From Actinomadura rudentiformis (GTDB taxonomy: Bacteria > Actinomycetota > Actinomycetes > Streptosporangiales > Streptosporangiaceae), in the NCBI RefSeq assembly GCF_008923185.1, contig NZ_WBMT01000006.1:310001-374000 (forward strand): 64,000 bases of DNA, written 5' to 3'. Both the position numbers and the translations under genes were made by a program. The notes beneath the pieces are model-generated. The model saw only the letters and a list, made by a program, of their open reading frames with translations. It searched no databases and was not told the origin of the DNA. This document shows, one piece after another, positions 1-8,726 of this stretch. The stretch's first letter is position 1; every line of letters starts with the position of its first letter.

Positions 1-297
1 GCAAGGCCCGACGTCGCCATCACCATCGACGCCGCCACCACCCCACCTCAGGCCCTCCTCATCCGTGGGCGGGCGTCGGTCACCGACATCGAGGGGATCG
101 TCCCGGAGTACGCGCTGGCCCAGCGCCGCTACGCCGGACAGGAGCAGGGTGCCGCCAATGTGGCGGCCGTCGATCACCCTGGTACCAAGATGGTGCGCAT
201 CGCCGTGCGGCCGACCTGGGTCGGGGTTCTGGATTTCCAAACACGGCTTCCCGGTGGCAGCAGCGTGCGGGACTTCGAACGTCGGGGCCGACTGTGA
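1..297 (+). CDS. PPOX-class (pyridoxamine 5'-phosphate oxidase family) protein, 3' part only
   Basis: The first reading frame is open from the window edge to a TGA at 295-297, so this is the last 98 residues of a gene that starts outside the window. The translation has the strand pattern of the C-terminal half of split-barrel flavin/F420-binding proteins: a 'PDVAITID' strand, 'ALLIRGRASV', a 'YAGQEQ' segment, then 'MVRIAVRPTWVGVLDF'. Such proteins bind FMN or F420 and reduce or sequester small molecules. The substrate cannot be told from this piece. The alpha/beta hydrolase starts 55 bp downstream and could share its transcript. Confidence 0.72.
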   Translation, partial: ARPDVAITIDAATTPPQALLIRGRASVTDIEGIVPEYALAQRRYAGQEQGAANVAAVDHPGTKMVRIAVRPTWVGVLDFQTRLPGGSSVRDFERRGRL

Positions 298-352
298 CGA
301 GAGGGACCGGAAATCAGCCCGACCGTCACCACCGTCAGGCGGGCAGCTCATC

Positions 353-1030
353 GTGACCACCTATGTACTGATCCCCGGCGCCGCGTCCGACTCCTGGTAC
401 TGGCATCTGCTGAACGCCGAACTGCGCGGGCGCGGCCACGACGTGGTCGCGCCCGATCTGCCCTGCGACGATGACTCGGCCGGGCTTGCCGAGTACACCG
501 ACGTGGTGATCAACGCCATCGGGCACCGCACCGGCCTCGTCGTGGTCGCCCAGTCTTTCGGCGGATTCACCGCTCCTCTGGTGTGCGATCGGGTCCCGGT
601 CGATCTGCTGGTGCTGCTGACAGCGATGATCCCCTCGCCGGGTGAGCCGCCCGGCCAGTGGTGGGCCAACACCGGCTGGGAAAAGGCCCGACACGAGCAG
701 GACACACGCGACGGACGGGCACCCGACGACGAGATCTCCCTCTTCCTCCACGACGTGCCACCCGACCTGGCGGCAGAGGCGATCAAGCGGCGCCGTTATC
801 AGTCCGCCACACCTTTCCTGCACCCATGGCCGCTTCAAGCATGGCCCGCGGTGCCGACGAAAGTCCTGCTCTGCCGCGACGACCGCTTCTTCCCTGCAGA
901 GTTCATGCGCCGGATCGTCGAACAACGCCTCGGCATCGCCCCGGACGAGATCGACGGCGGCCACACCATCGCCCTCAGCCGCCCCAGGGAACTGGCCGAT
1001 CGACTGGAGGCCTACCAGGCCGAACGGTAA
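353..1030 (+). CDS. alpha/beta hydrolase
   Basis: 225 residues from GTG 353. The frame stays open further upstream, but that part lies over the end of the PPOX gene and lacks hydrolase sequence. The protein opens directly with the first strand of the fold (TTYVLIPGA), followed by the nucleophile elbow AQSFGGF with Ser68, an acid in LCRDDRF, and a C-terminal His in GGHTIA. It resembles small cytosolic esterase/C-C hydrolase-like proteins of the pyrethroid hydrolase/methylesterase type. Substrate unknown. A strong hairpin lies just after the stop. Confidence 0.85.
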   Translation: MTTYVLIPGAASDSWYWHLLNAELRGRGHDVVAPDLPCDDDSAGLAEYTDVVINAIGHRTGLVVVAQSFGGFTAPLVCDRVPVDLLVLLTAMIPSPGEPPGQWWANTGWEKARHEQDTRDGRAPDDEISLFLHDVPPDLAAEAIKRRRYQSATPFLHPWPLQAWPAVPTKVLLCRDDRFFPAEFMRRIVEQRLGIAPDEIDGGHTIALSRPRELADRLEAYQAER

Positions 1031-1048
1031 CAACCCGCGTGCGCGGGT

Positions 1049-1084
1049 CCTCTGCACGCCCACAGACATCAGGGTGTGCAGAGG
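1049..1084 (+). terminator. hairpin after alpha/beta hydrolase
   Basis: Arms of 13 bp at 1049-1061 and 1072-1084 pair with a single G-T mismatch around a 10-nt loop. A smaller GC hairpin (CCCGCG/CGCGGG) precedes it at 1034-1047. There is no T-tract, as is common in actinomycetes. The rest of the gap, 1085-1350, shows no gene; it must hold the promoter of the next gene, but no clear -35/-10 stood out. Confidence 0.6.
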
Positions 1085-1350
1085 AGGCGGAGCCTGCCGG
1101 TTGAGTCAGCGGATCCGGTACGGCCACGTGGCCACTCCGGGACCGGAACCCCTAGAACCACCGTCCCCTGAAGGGCGTCTCATCGAGTACCGGGGCAGAT
1201 GGCGCCCAAGCTCGCTGACCGGTGGGGTGTCCGATGGCGAAGCGGTTGTCTTACGCCGACGCGGTGAAGCTTCTGGGTGGTGCAGGCTGGGCCGTGCGCG
1301 CCTTCGGTGACCTTCCCGAGGCTGGACGGGTCGTGTGAGCGGTCGCTAGC

Positions 1351-2202
1351 GTGTGCGCGATGGACGAGGTGTGGCGGTTGATCGAGGCGTACCACGCGCC
1401 CATCTACTTCTCCGACGAGGCGGCGGCCGCCTACAAGGCCGCCGGGCTCAAGGGCTACTGGATGGGCTACTTCGCCTCCCGGTCGGCCGCCATGGGCGAG
1501 CCCGGGCCCCAGATGGTCACGGCCACCTTCTACAACTTCGCGCCGCGCCGCGTCGAGCGCGCGATCCCCGACGCCTGGCGGTTCTGCCCGCCCGGCAAGG
1601 TCCTGGACGCGCGGCTCCAGGCCGCCGACCGGACATTGCGGCGCCTGCTCGGCGACCTCATCACCGCGCCCGAGGTCGCCGAGGCGGCCGAGCTCGCCAC
1701 CCAGGCGGCCGCCGCGTGCCCGCCACAGGGACGTCCCCTGTCGGCCGCGCACGCGGCGCTTCCCGTCCCCGCCGAGCCGCACCTGGCGCTGTGGTGGGCG
1801 GCCACCGTGCTGCGTGAATTCCGCGGTGACGGGCACATCGCCGCGCTGCTCACCGGCGGGCTGGACGGCTGCGAGGCCAACCGCGTCTCCGTCGCGGTCG
1901 GCACCTCCTCCCCGCAGCAGCGCGAGCAGCGCGGCTGGAGCGAACAGGAGTGGGACGCCTGCACCGCACGGCTCGCCGCACGCGGCTGGCTCACCGCCGA
2001 CGGCGCCCTGACCGAGCAGGGACGCGCCGACCGCGCCGCCATCGAGGACACCACCGAACGGCTCGCCGCACCCGCGCTCGAGGCGCTCGGCCCGGGCGCC
2101 ACCGCACGGCTCACCGAATGCCTGCGGCCCCTGGCCCACCACATCGTCGGCTCCGGCGGCGCCATCCCGTTCCCCAACGCCATGGCGCTGCCCCCGATCT
2201 GA
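1351..2202 (+). CDS. SCO6745 family protein
   Basis: 283 residues from GTG 1351; ATG 1360 is an equally possible in-frame start. The N-terminal third has the signature of the actinobacterial SCO6745 family: an aromatic 'YHAPIYF', then 'GYWMGYFASRSAAMG', 'VVTATFYNF'-like and 'AIPDAW' segments. The C-terminal half contains a winged-helix-like stretch (WDACTARLAARGWL followed by LTEQGR) resembling MarR/PadR DNA-binding domains. The function of the family is not established. It converges on the 2OG oxygenase gene with a 4-bp gap. Confidence 0.8.
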   Translation: MCAMDEVWRLIEAYHAPIYFSDEAAAAYKAAGLKGYWMGYFASRSAAMGEPGPQMVTATFYNFAPRRVERAIPDAWRFCPPGKVLDARLQAADRTLRRLLGDLITAPEVAEAAELATQAAAACPPQGRPLSAAHAALPVPAEPHLALWWAATVLREFRGDGHIAALLTGGLDGCEANRVSVAVGTSSPQQREQRGWSEQEWDACTARLAARGWLTADGALTEQGRADRAAIEDTTERLAAPALEALGPGATARLTECLRPLAHHIVGSGGAIPFPNAMALPPI

Positions 2203-2206
2203 ACGT

Positions 2207-2908
2207 TCAGCGGGCGTTGTGGAAGATGACGCCCAGCACGTGACGGTCGCCCGACAGCACCTCGCTCACCCCGTGCCGCATCGCCACCCGCTTGAAACCG
2301 CGGGCCGACGGCACCGGCCGGTGCCGCACCGGGAAGACCACCCCCTGCCCCAGGCCCGGCCGCGCCACGATCGGACGGGACTGCGCGCGGGGACGCTGCT
2401 CCACGAACACGCTCTCCCCGCCGGTGAAGTCCACATCCGGCGTGCTCAACATCACCGCCACCTGCAGGGGGAACATCAACTCGCCGTACACGTCCTGGTG
2501 CAGGCAGTTGTAGCCGCCGGGCCCGTACCGCAGCAGCAGCGGCGTCGGCCGGTGCTGGCCCGCCGCCGCGCACGCCTCCAGCAGCCCCTCCAGATCACCC
2601 GGGTACGCCTCCTCGCCCAGCCGCTCGGCCCACCGGTTGGCGACGGCCGCGAGCGGCGGATACAGCCGCGTGCGCAGCTCCTGCACCAGCGGCGGCAACG
2701 GATCGCCGAAATACCGGTACTCACCCTCGCCGAACGCGTGCCGTGCCATCACCACGGTGCTGCGGAACGCCCTGTCCGCGCCGTACATCCCGATCAGCTC
2801 CGCGCACTCCTGCGGGGTCAGCAACGGCGGCGTCAGCGCGAACCCGGCACGATCCAGGTCCTCCTCCGCCCGCACCCAGTCCACAGCGAACCTTTCCTGG
2901 ACTGACAC
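2207..2908 (-). CDS. 2OG-Fe(II) oxygenase (Oxygenase-NA type)
   Basis: 233 residues from GTG 2908, with an AAGGAT element upstream. The iron-binding facial triad is visible as His137-x-Asp139 (LHQDVYGE) and His212 (MRHGVS), with a downstream Arg222 that could bind 2-oxoglutarate. Overall layout and length match the Oxygenase-NA family (PF09859-like) of prokaryotic prolyl-hydroxylase-fold proteins. The substrate is unknown. The DMT transporter gene lies 69 bp upstream on the same strand, so the two may be co-transcribed. Confidence 0.8.
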   Translation of the reverse strand: MSVQERFAVDWVRAEEDLDRAGFALTPPLLTPQECAELIGMYGADRAFRSTVVMARHAFGEGEYRYFGDPLPPLVQELRTRLYPPLAAVANRWAERLGEEAYPGDLEGLLEACAAAGQHRPTPLLLRYGPGGYNCLHQDVYGELMFPLQVAVMLSTPDVDFTGGESVFVEQRPRAQSRPIVARPGLGQGVVFPVRHRPVPSARGFKRVAMRHGVSEVLSGDRHVLGVIFHNAR

Positions 2909-2977
2909 AAGGGATCCTTCCTGCCAGAGGTGTCTCTGCGGAGAACCCCGCCGAGCCCCCGCCGGTTGCAGCGGCGT

Positions 2978-3883
2978 TCAACCACGATTGGCCAGCAGCA
3001 CCCCCGCGCCGCCCAGCACCAGCCCCGCCACCGTCGGCAAAGCCAGGGACTCCCCGATGGTCACCCACGCCAGCAGCGCCGTCACCGACGGGATCAAGAA
3101 GAACAACGTGCTCACGCGGCTCGCCGACGACCGCCGCAGCATCGTGTTCAGCAGCAGGAACACCCCGACCGAGTTCACCAGCACGATCCACGCCAGCGCC
3201 CCGCCGAACGCCGGCCAGTCCGTCACCCGCGGCGTCTCCACCAGCAGCGACGACACCCCGATCACCGGCGCCGCCACCAGGAACTGCACCGCCGTGCCCG
3301 AGAAGACGTTCATGTCCGCCACGAACCGCTTCTGGTAGAGGGTGCCCACGCTCAGCCCCAGCAGACCCGCCACGCACAGCACCACGCCCAGCGCCGAGAA
3401 CGCCACCCTGTCCGCGACCGCGAGCACCACCCCCGCCGCGCCCAGCCCGAACCCCGCCCACTGCCGGGCCGTCACCCGCTCCCCCAGCGCCGACGCCGCC
3501 AGCAATGCGATCACCACCGGATTCAGCCCCTGCACCAGCGCCACCACCCCTGCGGGCAGCCCCAATCCCATCGCGCTGTAGAGCGCACCGAACTGCACCG
3601 CCTGGATCAGCAACCCCGTCACCGCGATGTGCCCCAGCCGCCGCCCGCGCGGCCACGGCGCCCGCAACACCACCGCCAGCCCTGCCAGCAGCACCCCCGC
3701 CAGCGCGAACCGCGCGAACGTCAGCAGCAACGGCGGCGCCGCGTCCACCCCGATCGCCCCCGCGATGAACGCGCTGCTCCACAACACCACGAACACCGGC
3801 GGCATCACCGCCGCCCACCCGGACCCGGTCACCGGCGCGGCCTGCGCGGGCGGAGCCTCCTCGATCCTGACCGCCACGACCAC
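2978..3883 (-). CDS. DMT-superfamily (EamA) transporter
   Basis: 301 residues with ten predicted membrane helices arranged as two repeats of five, the EamA layout. Recognisable elements are 'VVLWSSAFIAG' in helix 1, 'RFALAGVLL', 'GLNPVVIALLA' and the C-terminal 'FFLIPSVTALLAWVTIGE'. Members export amino acids or other metabolites. It is divergent from a CGNR zinc-finger regulator with 81 bp between; the two spaced palindromes there suggest that regulator controls it. Confidence 0.88.
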   Translation of the reverse strand: MVVAVRIEEAPPAQAAPVTGSGWAAVMPPVFVVLWSSAFIAGAIGVDAAPPLLLTFARFALAGVLLAGLAVVLRAPWPRGRRLGHIAVTGLLIQAVQFGALYSAMGLGLPAGVVALVQGLNPVVIALLAASALGERVTARQWAGFGLGAAGVVLAVADRVAFSALGVVLCVAGLLGLSVGTLYQKRFVADMNVFSGTAVQFLVAAPVIGVSSLLVETPRVTDWPAFGGALAWIVLVNSVGVFLLLNTMLRRSSASRVSTLFFLIPSVTALLAWVTIGESLALPTVAGLVLGGAGVLLANRG

Positions 3884-3894
3884 ACCCTCCCGAG

Positions 3895-3913
3895 TAACCC
3901 TCTAGAACGGTTA
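3895..3913. promoter_or_regulatory. operator copy 1, TAACC-N9-GGTTA
   Basis: Dyad TAACC (3895-3899) and GGTTA (3909-3913) separated by 9 bp, in the divergent promoter region of the DMT transporter and the CGNR regulator. An identical dyad with the same spacer length lies 41 bp away. Likely binding site of the CGNR protein. Confidence 0.6.
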
Positions 3914-3935
3914 TTCAGTCTGGTGATCGCGTCCA

Positions 3936-3954
3936 TAACCTGTCAAGCCGGTTA
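3936..3954. promoter_or_regulatory. operator copy 2, TAACC-N9-GGTTA
   Basis: Second dyad, TAACC (3936-3940) and GGTTA (3950-3954), extended to CATAACC/GGTTATG (3934-3956). It sits 8 bp before the CGNR start codon, so a bound repressor here would also block the regulator's own expression. Confidence 0.62.
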
Positions 3955-3964
3955 TGATGGGGTG

Positions 3965-4495
3965 ATGGGCTTCACGTTCGTCAGCGGTGACCCCGCGCTC
4001 GACTTCGCCGGCACCGTGCGGCACCGGCGCGACGACCGCACCGACCAGCTCGCCACACCCGCCGACCTCGCCCGCTGGACGGTGGAGGCGGGCCTGCTCA
4101 CCACCGCGCCCCCGGCCGACGCCGCCGGGCTCGACACCGCCGTGGCGCTGCGCGAGGCCATCTACCGCCTGGCCGCCGGCGCCGGCGGCCGGCACGACCG
4201 GGACCTGGTCAACCGGCACGCCGCCGCGGCACCCGTCACCGTCGGCCTCACCGCCGACGGCACCGTCGAACGCACCGGCGACCTGCCCGCCGCGCTGGCC
4301 ACCCTCGCGCGCAGCGCCGTCGAACTCCTCGGCGGCCCCGACGCCCGCGACGTGAAGGAATGCGAGGCCGACCCCTGCACCCGCCTGTACCTGGACACCT
4401 CCCGCCGCCGCACCCGCCGCTGGTGCGACATGCGCGAATGCGGCAACCGCGCCAAAGCCGCCGCCTTCCGGGCCCGCCACCGCCCGGACCCCTGA
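3965..4495 (+). CDS. CGNR zinc-finger transcriptional regulator
   Basis: 176 residues from ATG 3965. The N-terminal part is an ABATE-like ligand-binding domain, opening FVSGDPALDFAGT. The C-terminal part is a treble-clef-like zinc finger with cysteines in ECEADPC and in WCDMRECGNR, the eponymous CGNR motif. Family members are one-component regulators, often divergent from small-molecule exporters as here. The end of the gene is partly duplicated in a tandem repeat that includes the stop codon. Confidence 0.85.
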   Translation: MGFTFVSGDPALDFAGTVRHRRDDRTDQLATPADLARWTVEAGLLTTAPPADAAGLDTAVALREAIYRLAAGAGGRHDRDLVNRHAAAAPVTVGLTADGTVERTGDLPAALATLARSAVELLGGPDARDVKECEADPCTRLYLDTSRRRTRRWCDMRECGNRAKAAAFRARHRPDP

Positions 4496-4545
4496 CCCGC
4501 CCCGGCGTCTGACCCACCCGGACCCCTGACCCGCCCCGGCGTCTG
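4483..4545 (+). repeat. 29-bp tandem duplication over the end of the CGNR gene
   Basis: A 29-bp unit beginning CCCGGACCCC occurs at 4483-4511 and again, base-identical, at 4517-4545 (period 34). The first copy contains the last codons and TGA of the CGNR gene. The remaining sequence to 4682 has no gene and leads to the next promoter. Confidence 0.85.
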
Positions 4546-4682
4546 GATCGCGGGGTGGGTTGTGCCGCAGCGACATCGCATGAACGTGGCACGGCATGCG
4601 TCGGAGGATGTGACCGGATCGTTCCGGCAAGGGGCCTGATCGTGTCTGTCGCCGGCCGGCCGTCGGGCGTCAGGATCGGGGT

Positions 4683-5267
4683 ATGAGCACCGCACTCCTC
4701 GTCATCGACGTTCAAGAGTCCTTCCGCATGCGGCCCAGCTGGCAGGCGGTCTCCGCACCCGACATCGCCGGCCGGGCGGGACGGCTGGTGGACGCCGCCC
4801 GCACCCGCGGAGACCTGGTGGTATGGGTGCTGCACGCCGAGCCGGGGACCGGCGGCGTCTTCGACCCCGAGACCGGGCACGTCCGCCTCATGGACGGGCT
4901 GGAGCCGCGCCCCGGCGAGCCGCTGGTCACCAAGACCAGCCGCAACGCCTTCACCACCACCAACCTCCAGCAGCTCCTCACCGCCGCGGGCGTCACCGAC
5001 GTGGTCATCTGCGGCATCCAGACCGAGCAGTGCTGCGAGACCACCGCCCGGCTGGCCGCCGACCTCGGCTACACCGTCACCTTCGTCACCGACGCCACCG
5101 CCACCTTCCCCATCCCGCACCGCGACGCCCCGGCCTACACCACCGCCGCCGACCTGCTCGCCGACCCCCGCACCCTGCCCACCGGCGACATCATCGCCCG
5201 CACCGAATACGCCCTGGCCGGCCGCTTCGCCACCATCGCCACCCTGGACCAGCTCACGGTGTCCTGA
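4683..5267 (+). CDS. cysteine hydrolase, isochorismatase family
   Basis: 194 residues from ATG 4683. The catalytic triad of the family is visible: Asp9 (VIDVQE), Lys84 (LVTKTSRNAF) and Cys117 (GIQTEQCCET). The core 'VICGIQTEQC' is typical of nicotinamidase/isochorismatase-like hydrolases acting on small amides or ethers. The GlxA-type regulator follows after 23 bp on the same strand, a frequent pairing in which the regulator controls the hydrolase. Confidence 0.9.
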   Translation: MSTALLVIDVQESFRMRPSWQAVSAPDIAGRAGRLVDAARTRGDLVVWVLHAEPGTGGVFDPETGHVRLMDGLEPRPGEPLVTKTSRNAFTTTNLQQLLTAAGVTDVVICGIQTEQCCETTARLAADLGYTVTFVTDATATFPIPHRDAPAYTTAADLLADPRTLPTGDIIARTEYALAGRFATIATLDQLTVS

Positions 5268-5290
5268 ACAGACGGTATCCTGACCAGATC

Positions 5291-6226
5291 GTGACCCAGA
5301 TCGTCTTCCTGCTCGTCCCCGGACTGCACCTTCTGGACCTGGCCGGACCCGCCCAGGTCTTCTCCACCGCCGCCCACAACCTCGACGGCGCGCCCTACCG
5401 GCTGCGGTACGTGGCCGAGCAGGACGACGTCCCCACCGCACAAGGCCTGCCGGTACGAGCCACCACCACCTGGCCCGAACTGGAACCCGGCGACATCGTC
5501 ATGGTCCCCGGCTGGCGGTGGGGCACCGGCAACCCCGGCTGGGGCCGCGTCGGCGCCGCCACCGCGAGCCGCCTGGCCGCCCACCACCAGAACGGCGGCA
5601 CCGTCGCCAGCGTCTGCGCCGGCGCGTTCGCGCTCGCCGCCGCCGGGCTGCTGGACGGCCGCCGCTGCACCACCCACCACGAACTGCAGGACGAGCTCGC
5701 ACGCCGCCACCCGCGCGCCAACGTCGTCCGCGACGTGCTGCACGTGACCGACGGCCGCGTCGTCACCTCCGCGGGCATCGCCAGCGGCATCGACCTCGCC
5801 CTGCACCTGATCGCCGTCCGGCACGGGCCCGGCGCCGCCGCCCGCGTCGCCCGCGCCATGGTCGTCTACGCCCGCCGCAACGGCGACGACCAGCAGATCG
5901 GAGCCATGCTCCGGCACCGCTCCCACCTCAACGACGCCGTCCACCGCGTCCAGGACCTCATCGACGCCCGCTTCGCCGAACCGCTCCCGCTGTCCGCGCT
6001 CGCCGCCGCCGGAGGCGTCAGCCAGCGCACCCTCACCCGCCTGTTCGGCGCCGCCACCGGGCTCACCCCGCTGCGCTACCAGCAACTGCTGCGCCTCGAA
6101 CACGCCGGGCACCTCATCGGGCAGGGCGTCACCGTCGAGGCCGCCGCGCGCGCCGTCGGCTTCCAGGACGCCCGCATGCTGCGCCGCCTGCGCTCGCGCA
6201 CCGGCGCCACCGCCGCCCGGCCGTAG
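5291..6226 (+). CDS. GlxA-family transcriptional regulator (DJ-1/PfpI plus AraC HTH)
   Basis: 311 residues from GTG 5291. Residues 1-170 form a DJ-1/PfpI-like domain with the nucleophile-elbow equivalent ASVCAGAFALAAAGLL and THHEL. The last 100 residues are an AraC/XylS double helix-turn-helix (SALAAAGGVSQRTLTRLF and VEAAARAVGFQDARMLRR). It acts as a cytosolic DNA-binding regulator, probably of the adjacent isochorismatase-family gene. The YigZ gene starts 12 bp after the stop. Confidence 0.9.
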   Translation: MTQIVFLLVPGLHLLDLAGPAQVFSTAAHNLDGAPYRLRYVAEQDDVPTAQGLPVRATTTWPELEPGDIVMVPGWRWGTGNPGWGRVGAATASRLAAHHQNGGTVASVCAGAFALAAAGLLDGRRCTTHHELQDELARRHPRANVVRDVLHVTDGRVVTSAGIASGIDLALHLIAVRHGPGAAARVARAMVVYARRNGDDQQIGAMLRHRSHLNDAVHRVQDLIDARFAEPLPLSALAAAGGVSQRTLTRLFGAATGLTPLRYQQLLRLEHAGHLIGQGVTVEAAARAVGFQDARMLRRLRSRTGATAARP

Positions 6227-6238
6227 ACTCAGAGCCCC

Positions 6239-6865
6239 ATGCGCATGATCAGGAAAGCGGGCTCCCACGAGCTGGAGATCCGCAAGTCGAGGTTCATCTG
6301 CACGCTGGCCCGCGTTCACTCCGAGGCCGAGGCGGCGGAGTTCCTGGCCGGCCATCGCCGTGCGCACCGCGACGCCACCCACAACTGCACCGCCTACGTC
6401 CTGGGCGAACACGGCGAGATCACCAAGAGCAGCGACGACGGGGAGCCCGCCGGGACGGCCGGGATCCCGATGCTGGAAGTGCTGGTGCGGCGCGGGCTGA
6501 CCGATACCGCCGCGGTGGTGACGCGATATTTCGGCGGGGTGAAGCTCGGCGCCGGCGGGCTGGTCCGCGCGTACGGGCAGGCGGTGGCGGCCGCCGTGGA
6601 CACCGTCGGGGTGGTGGAGCTGCGGCCGGTCGTGACCATGACCGTGCGGGTCGACCACGCGCTCGCCGGCCGCTTCCTGGGGGATCTGCACGGCAGCGGC
6701 AGGCAACCGGGCGACGTCCGCTACGGGGACGGCGTCGAGGCCGACGTGGCGGTGCCGGTGGAAGACCTGGAAGGCTTCCAGGCCTGGGCGGCGGAGGTCA
6801 CGGCAGGCCAGGCGCACATGACGCGCGGAGCCACAGGGCACATCGAAGTGCCGGTGAACGACTGA
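6239..6865 (+). CDS. YigZ/IMPACT family protein
   Basis: 208 residues from ATG 6239 (ATG 6245 is possible). The IMPACT domain is clear: KSRFICTLARV, HRDATHNCTAYVLG, the hallmark DDGEPAGTAG, then TRYFGGVKLGAGGLVRAYG. A C-terminal ferredoxin-like DUF1949-type region completes the usual length of about 210. Relatives are conserved cytosolic proteins of uncertain role, linked in eukaryotes to Gcn2 inhibition. Its stop codon begins a triple 14-bp tandem repeat. Confidence 0.93.
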   Translation: MRMIRKAGSHELEIRKSRFICTLARVHSEAEAAEFLAGHRRAHRDATHNCTAYVLGEHGEITKSSDDGEPAGTAGIPMLEVLVRRGLTDTAAVVTRYFGGVKLGAGGLVRAYGQAVAAAVDTVGVVELRPVVTMTVRVDHALAGRFLGDLHGSGRQPGDVRYGDGVEADVAVPVEDLEGFQAWAAEVTAGQAHMTRGATGHIEVPVND

Positions 6866-6903
6866 GGACACACCCTTGAGGACACACCCTTGAGGACGCA
6901 CCC
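6863..6903 (+). repeat. 14-bp tandem repeat, three copies
   Basis: The unit TGAGGACACACCCT starts at 6863, 6877 and 6891; the third copy has one substitution and is cut short. The first TGA is the stop codon of the YigZ gene, so every unit carries a possible stop. Confidence 0.9.
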
Positions 6904-6923
6904 CCGGCCCGGCGGCCGGGAGC

Positions 6924-7772
6924 TCAGCCCTTCGGGAAGGGCCAGGGGTTCGGGCGGCATCCGTACAGCGACTTGCTCTGCTGCACCATCACCGGCGCCG
7001 GACGGCCCGGGCCCGGACACTGCTCGTGCTGATGCCCCAGCAGGTGCCCCACCTCATGGCTGACCAGGTACTCGCGGTAGGTCGCCAGATCCCGGCCATA
7101 GGTGACGGCGCCGATGCCCCAGCGGCGCGCGTTCAGCACCGCCCGCCCGCCCTGCCCGCACGACAACTCCCCGCCGGTCACCAGCGGCGCGCACATCCGG
7201 TCCACCAGCGCCGGGCTCGACAACGACACCCGGAACCGCACCGGCCCCCGGCTCACCCGCACGAACCGCATCGTGCGGCCCCGCCCCCAGCCGCGCCGGT
7301 CGTTCAGCACCCGGTGCACCTCGGCGGCGAACTCCGCGGCACGGAACGGCAGCCCGCGCTCGACCTCGACCATGTACCGCACCACGGCGCCCCGCCGCCC
7401 CGCCGGCGCCACCGCCGTGCCGGGCACCACGGCGTACCTGCCGCCCGCCGACCGCGCCACCCGCACCCGCGGCGGCTGCCGCCGGCCGTTCACCACCGGC
7501 CCCTGCCGCGACGCCCTCGGCGGCACCGTCGCACGCCGGCTTCCCGGCGCCGTCGGGGCCGCCGAAGCGGTAGGCGCACCCGCGCCCGGCGGGGACGTGC
7601 CCGCCTTGCCGGAGGATCCACCTGGGACGATCACCCATATCGCGACGCCCGTGCCCGAGGCGATCACCACGGCCGCCCCGGCCGCCGCCGCCCACACGCG
7701 GCCACGGCGCCCGTCCCGACGCTGGCGGCGGCGCGGCGGCGCCGGGGCCAGCGGCTCCCTGAGATTGTGCAT
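6924..7772 (-). CDS. DUF3152 family secreted or membrane-anchored putative metalloprotease
   Basis: 282 residues. A basic N-terminus precedes one membrane segment (about 28-50), then a Pro/Ala/Ser-rich linker to about residue 115. The extracellular domain contains HEVGHLLGHQHEQC from residue 239, an extended HExxHxxGxxH zinc-metalloprotease-type motif, and is the usual DUF3152 length. Inferred to be a type II membrane-anchored zinc protease; activity in the family is not proven to my knowledge. Confidence 0.88.
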   Translation of the reverse strand: MHNLREPLAPAPPRRRQRRDGRRGRVWAAAAGAAVVIASGTGVAIWVIVPGGSSGKAGTSPPGAGAPTASAAPTAPGSRRATVPPRASRQGPVVNGRRQPPRVRVARSAGGRYAVVPGTAVAPAGRRGAVVRYMVEVERGLPFRAAEFAAEVHRVLNDRRGWGRGRTMRFVRVSRGPVRFRVSLSSPALVDRMCAPLVTGGELSCGQGGRAVLNARRWGIGAVTYGRDLATYREYLVSHEVGHLLGHQHEQCPGPGRPAPVMVQQSKSLYGCRPNPWPFPKG

Positions 7773-7833
7773 GAACCCTGGTCAGCGCCCCGCGCCAGGG
7801 CCCGCACTGCGACTGCCGCTCAACTCGCCCCCG

Positions 7834-7880
7834 ATGATCGCCTAATGATCTCTGCGGCATCGTAGTGGCCAGGCGATCAT
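7834..7880. repeat. 10-bp inverted repeat in intergenic region
   Basis: ATGATCGCCT (7834-7843) and its exact complement AGGCGATCAT (7871-7880) flank 27 bp between the DUF3152 start and the end of the HAD gene. A third partial copy (AGGCGATC) lies near 7920. It could be a regulator site for the DUF3152 promoter or a weak terminator; no function is shown. Confidence 0.4.
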
Positions 7881-7943
7881 GGCGCCGCCCATTCCATCCA
7901 TGGCGGGCCCGGGGCGAATCAGGCGATCGCGGTCAGCGGGGGA

Positions 7944-8726
7944 TCACTCCACCAGGTCGATGACCTCGGCGATCGACGGCAGCACCCGCGACGGCCGGAA
8001 CGGGAACCGCTCGACCTCCTCCTTGCGGGTCACGCCGCTCAGCACCAGGATCGTCTGCAGCCCGGCCTCCACGCCCGCCACGACGTCGGTGTCCATCCGG
8101 TCCCCGATCATCGCGGTGCGCTCGCTGTGCCCGCCGACCACGTTCAGCGCCGTCCGCATCATCAGCGGATTGGGCTTGCCGACGAAGTACGGATCCACCC
8201 CCGTCGCCTTGGTGATCATCGCGGCGACCGCGCCGCACGCCGGCAGCGACCCCTCCGGCGACGGGCCGACCGGGTCGGGGTTGGTGGCGATGAACCGCGC
8301 GCCACGCTCGATCAGCCGGATCGCCTTGGTCAGCTGCGAGAAGCTGTAGGTGCGGGTCTCCCCCAGCACCACGTACTCGGGATCGAGGTCGGTCAGCACG
8401 TACCCCACCTCGTGCAGCGCCGTGGTCAGCCCCGCCTCGCCGATCACGTACGCCGACCCCTCCGGCCGCTGGTCGGACAGGAACCGCGCCGTCGCCAGCG
8501 CCGAGGTCCAGATGAACTCCGGCGGCACCACCAAGCCCACCGTGGCCAGCCGCGCCGACAGGTCCCTGGGGGTGTAGATGGAGTTGTTGGTCAGGACAAG
8601 GAAGGGCCGTCCCGACGCCGACAGCCTGCGGATGAACTCCTCCGCGCCCGGCACCGGCCGGCCCTCGTGCACCAGCACCCCGTCCATGTCCGACAGCCAG
8701 TACTCGATCGGCCTGCGCTCGCTCAT
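7944..8726 (-). CDS. HAD-IIA family hydrolase (NagD-like)
   Basis: 260 residues from ATG 8726. HAD motifs are all visible: motif I DMDGVL, motif II LTNNS, the motif III Lys in GKPNPLMM and motif [11 protein letters not shown], with the C2a cap between II and III. Such enzymes dephosphorylate nucleotides or sugar phosphates in the cytosol. It stands alone, divergent from the acyl-CoA synthetase gene. Confidence 0.92.
   Translation of the reverse strand: MSERRPIEYWLSDMDGVLVHEGRPVPGAEEFIRRLSASGRPFLVLTNNSIYTPRDLSARLATVGLVVPPEFIWTSALATARFLSDQRPEGSAYVIGEAGLTTALHEVGYVLTDLDPEYVVLGETRTYSFSQLTKAIRLIERGARFIATNPDPVGPSPEGSLPACGAVAAMITKATGVDPYFVGKPNPLMMRTALNVVGGHSERTAMIGDRMDTDVVAGVEAGLQTILVLSGVTRKEEVERFPFRPSRVLPSIAEVIDLVE

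Noticed and set aside
6863..6903. Possible CRISPR-like array
   Set aside because: Units are 14 bp, directly adjacent with no spacers; a simple tandem repeat.
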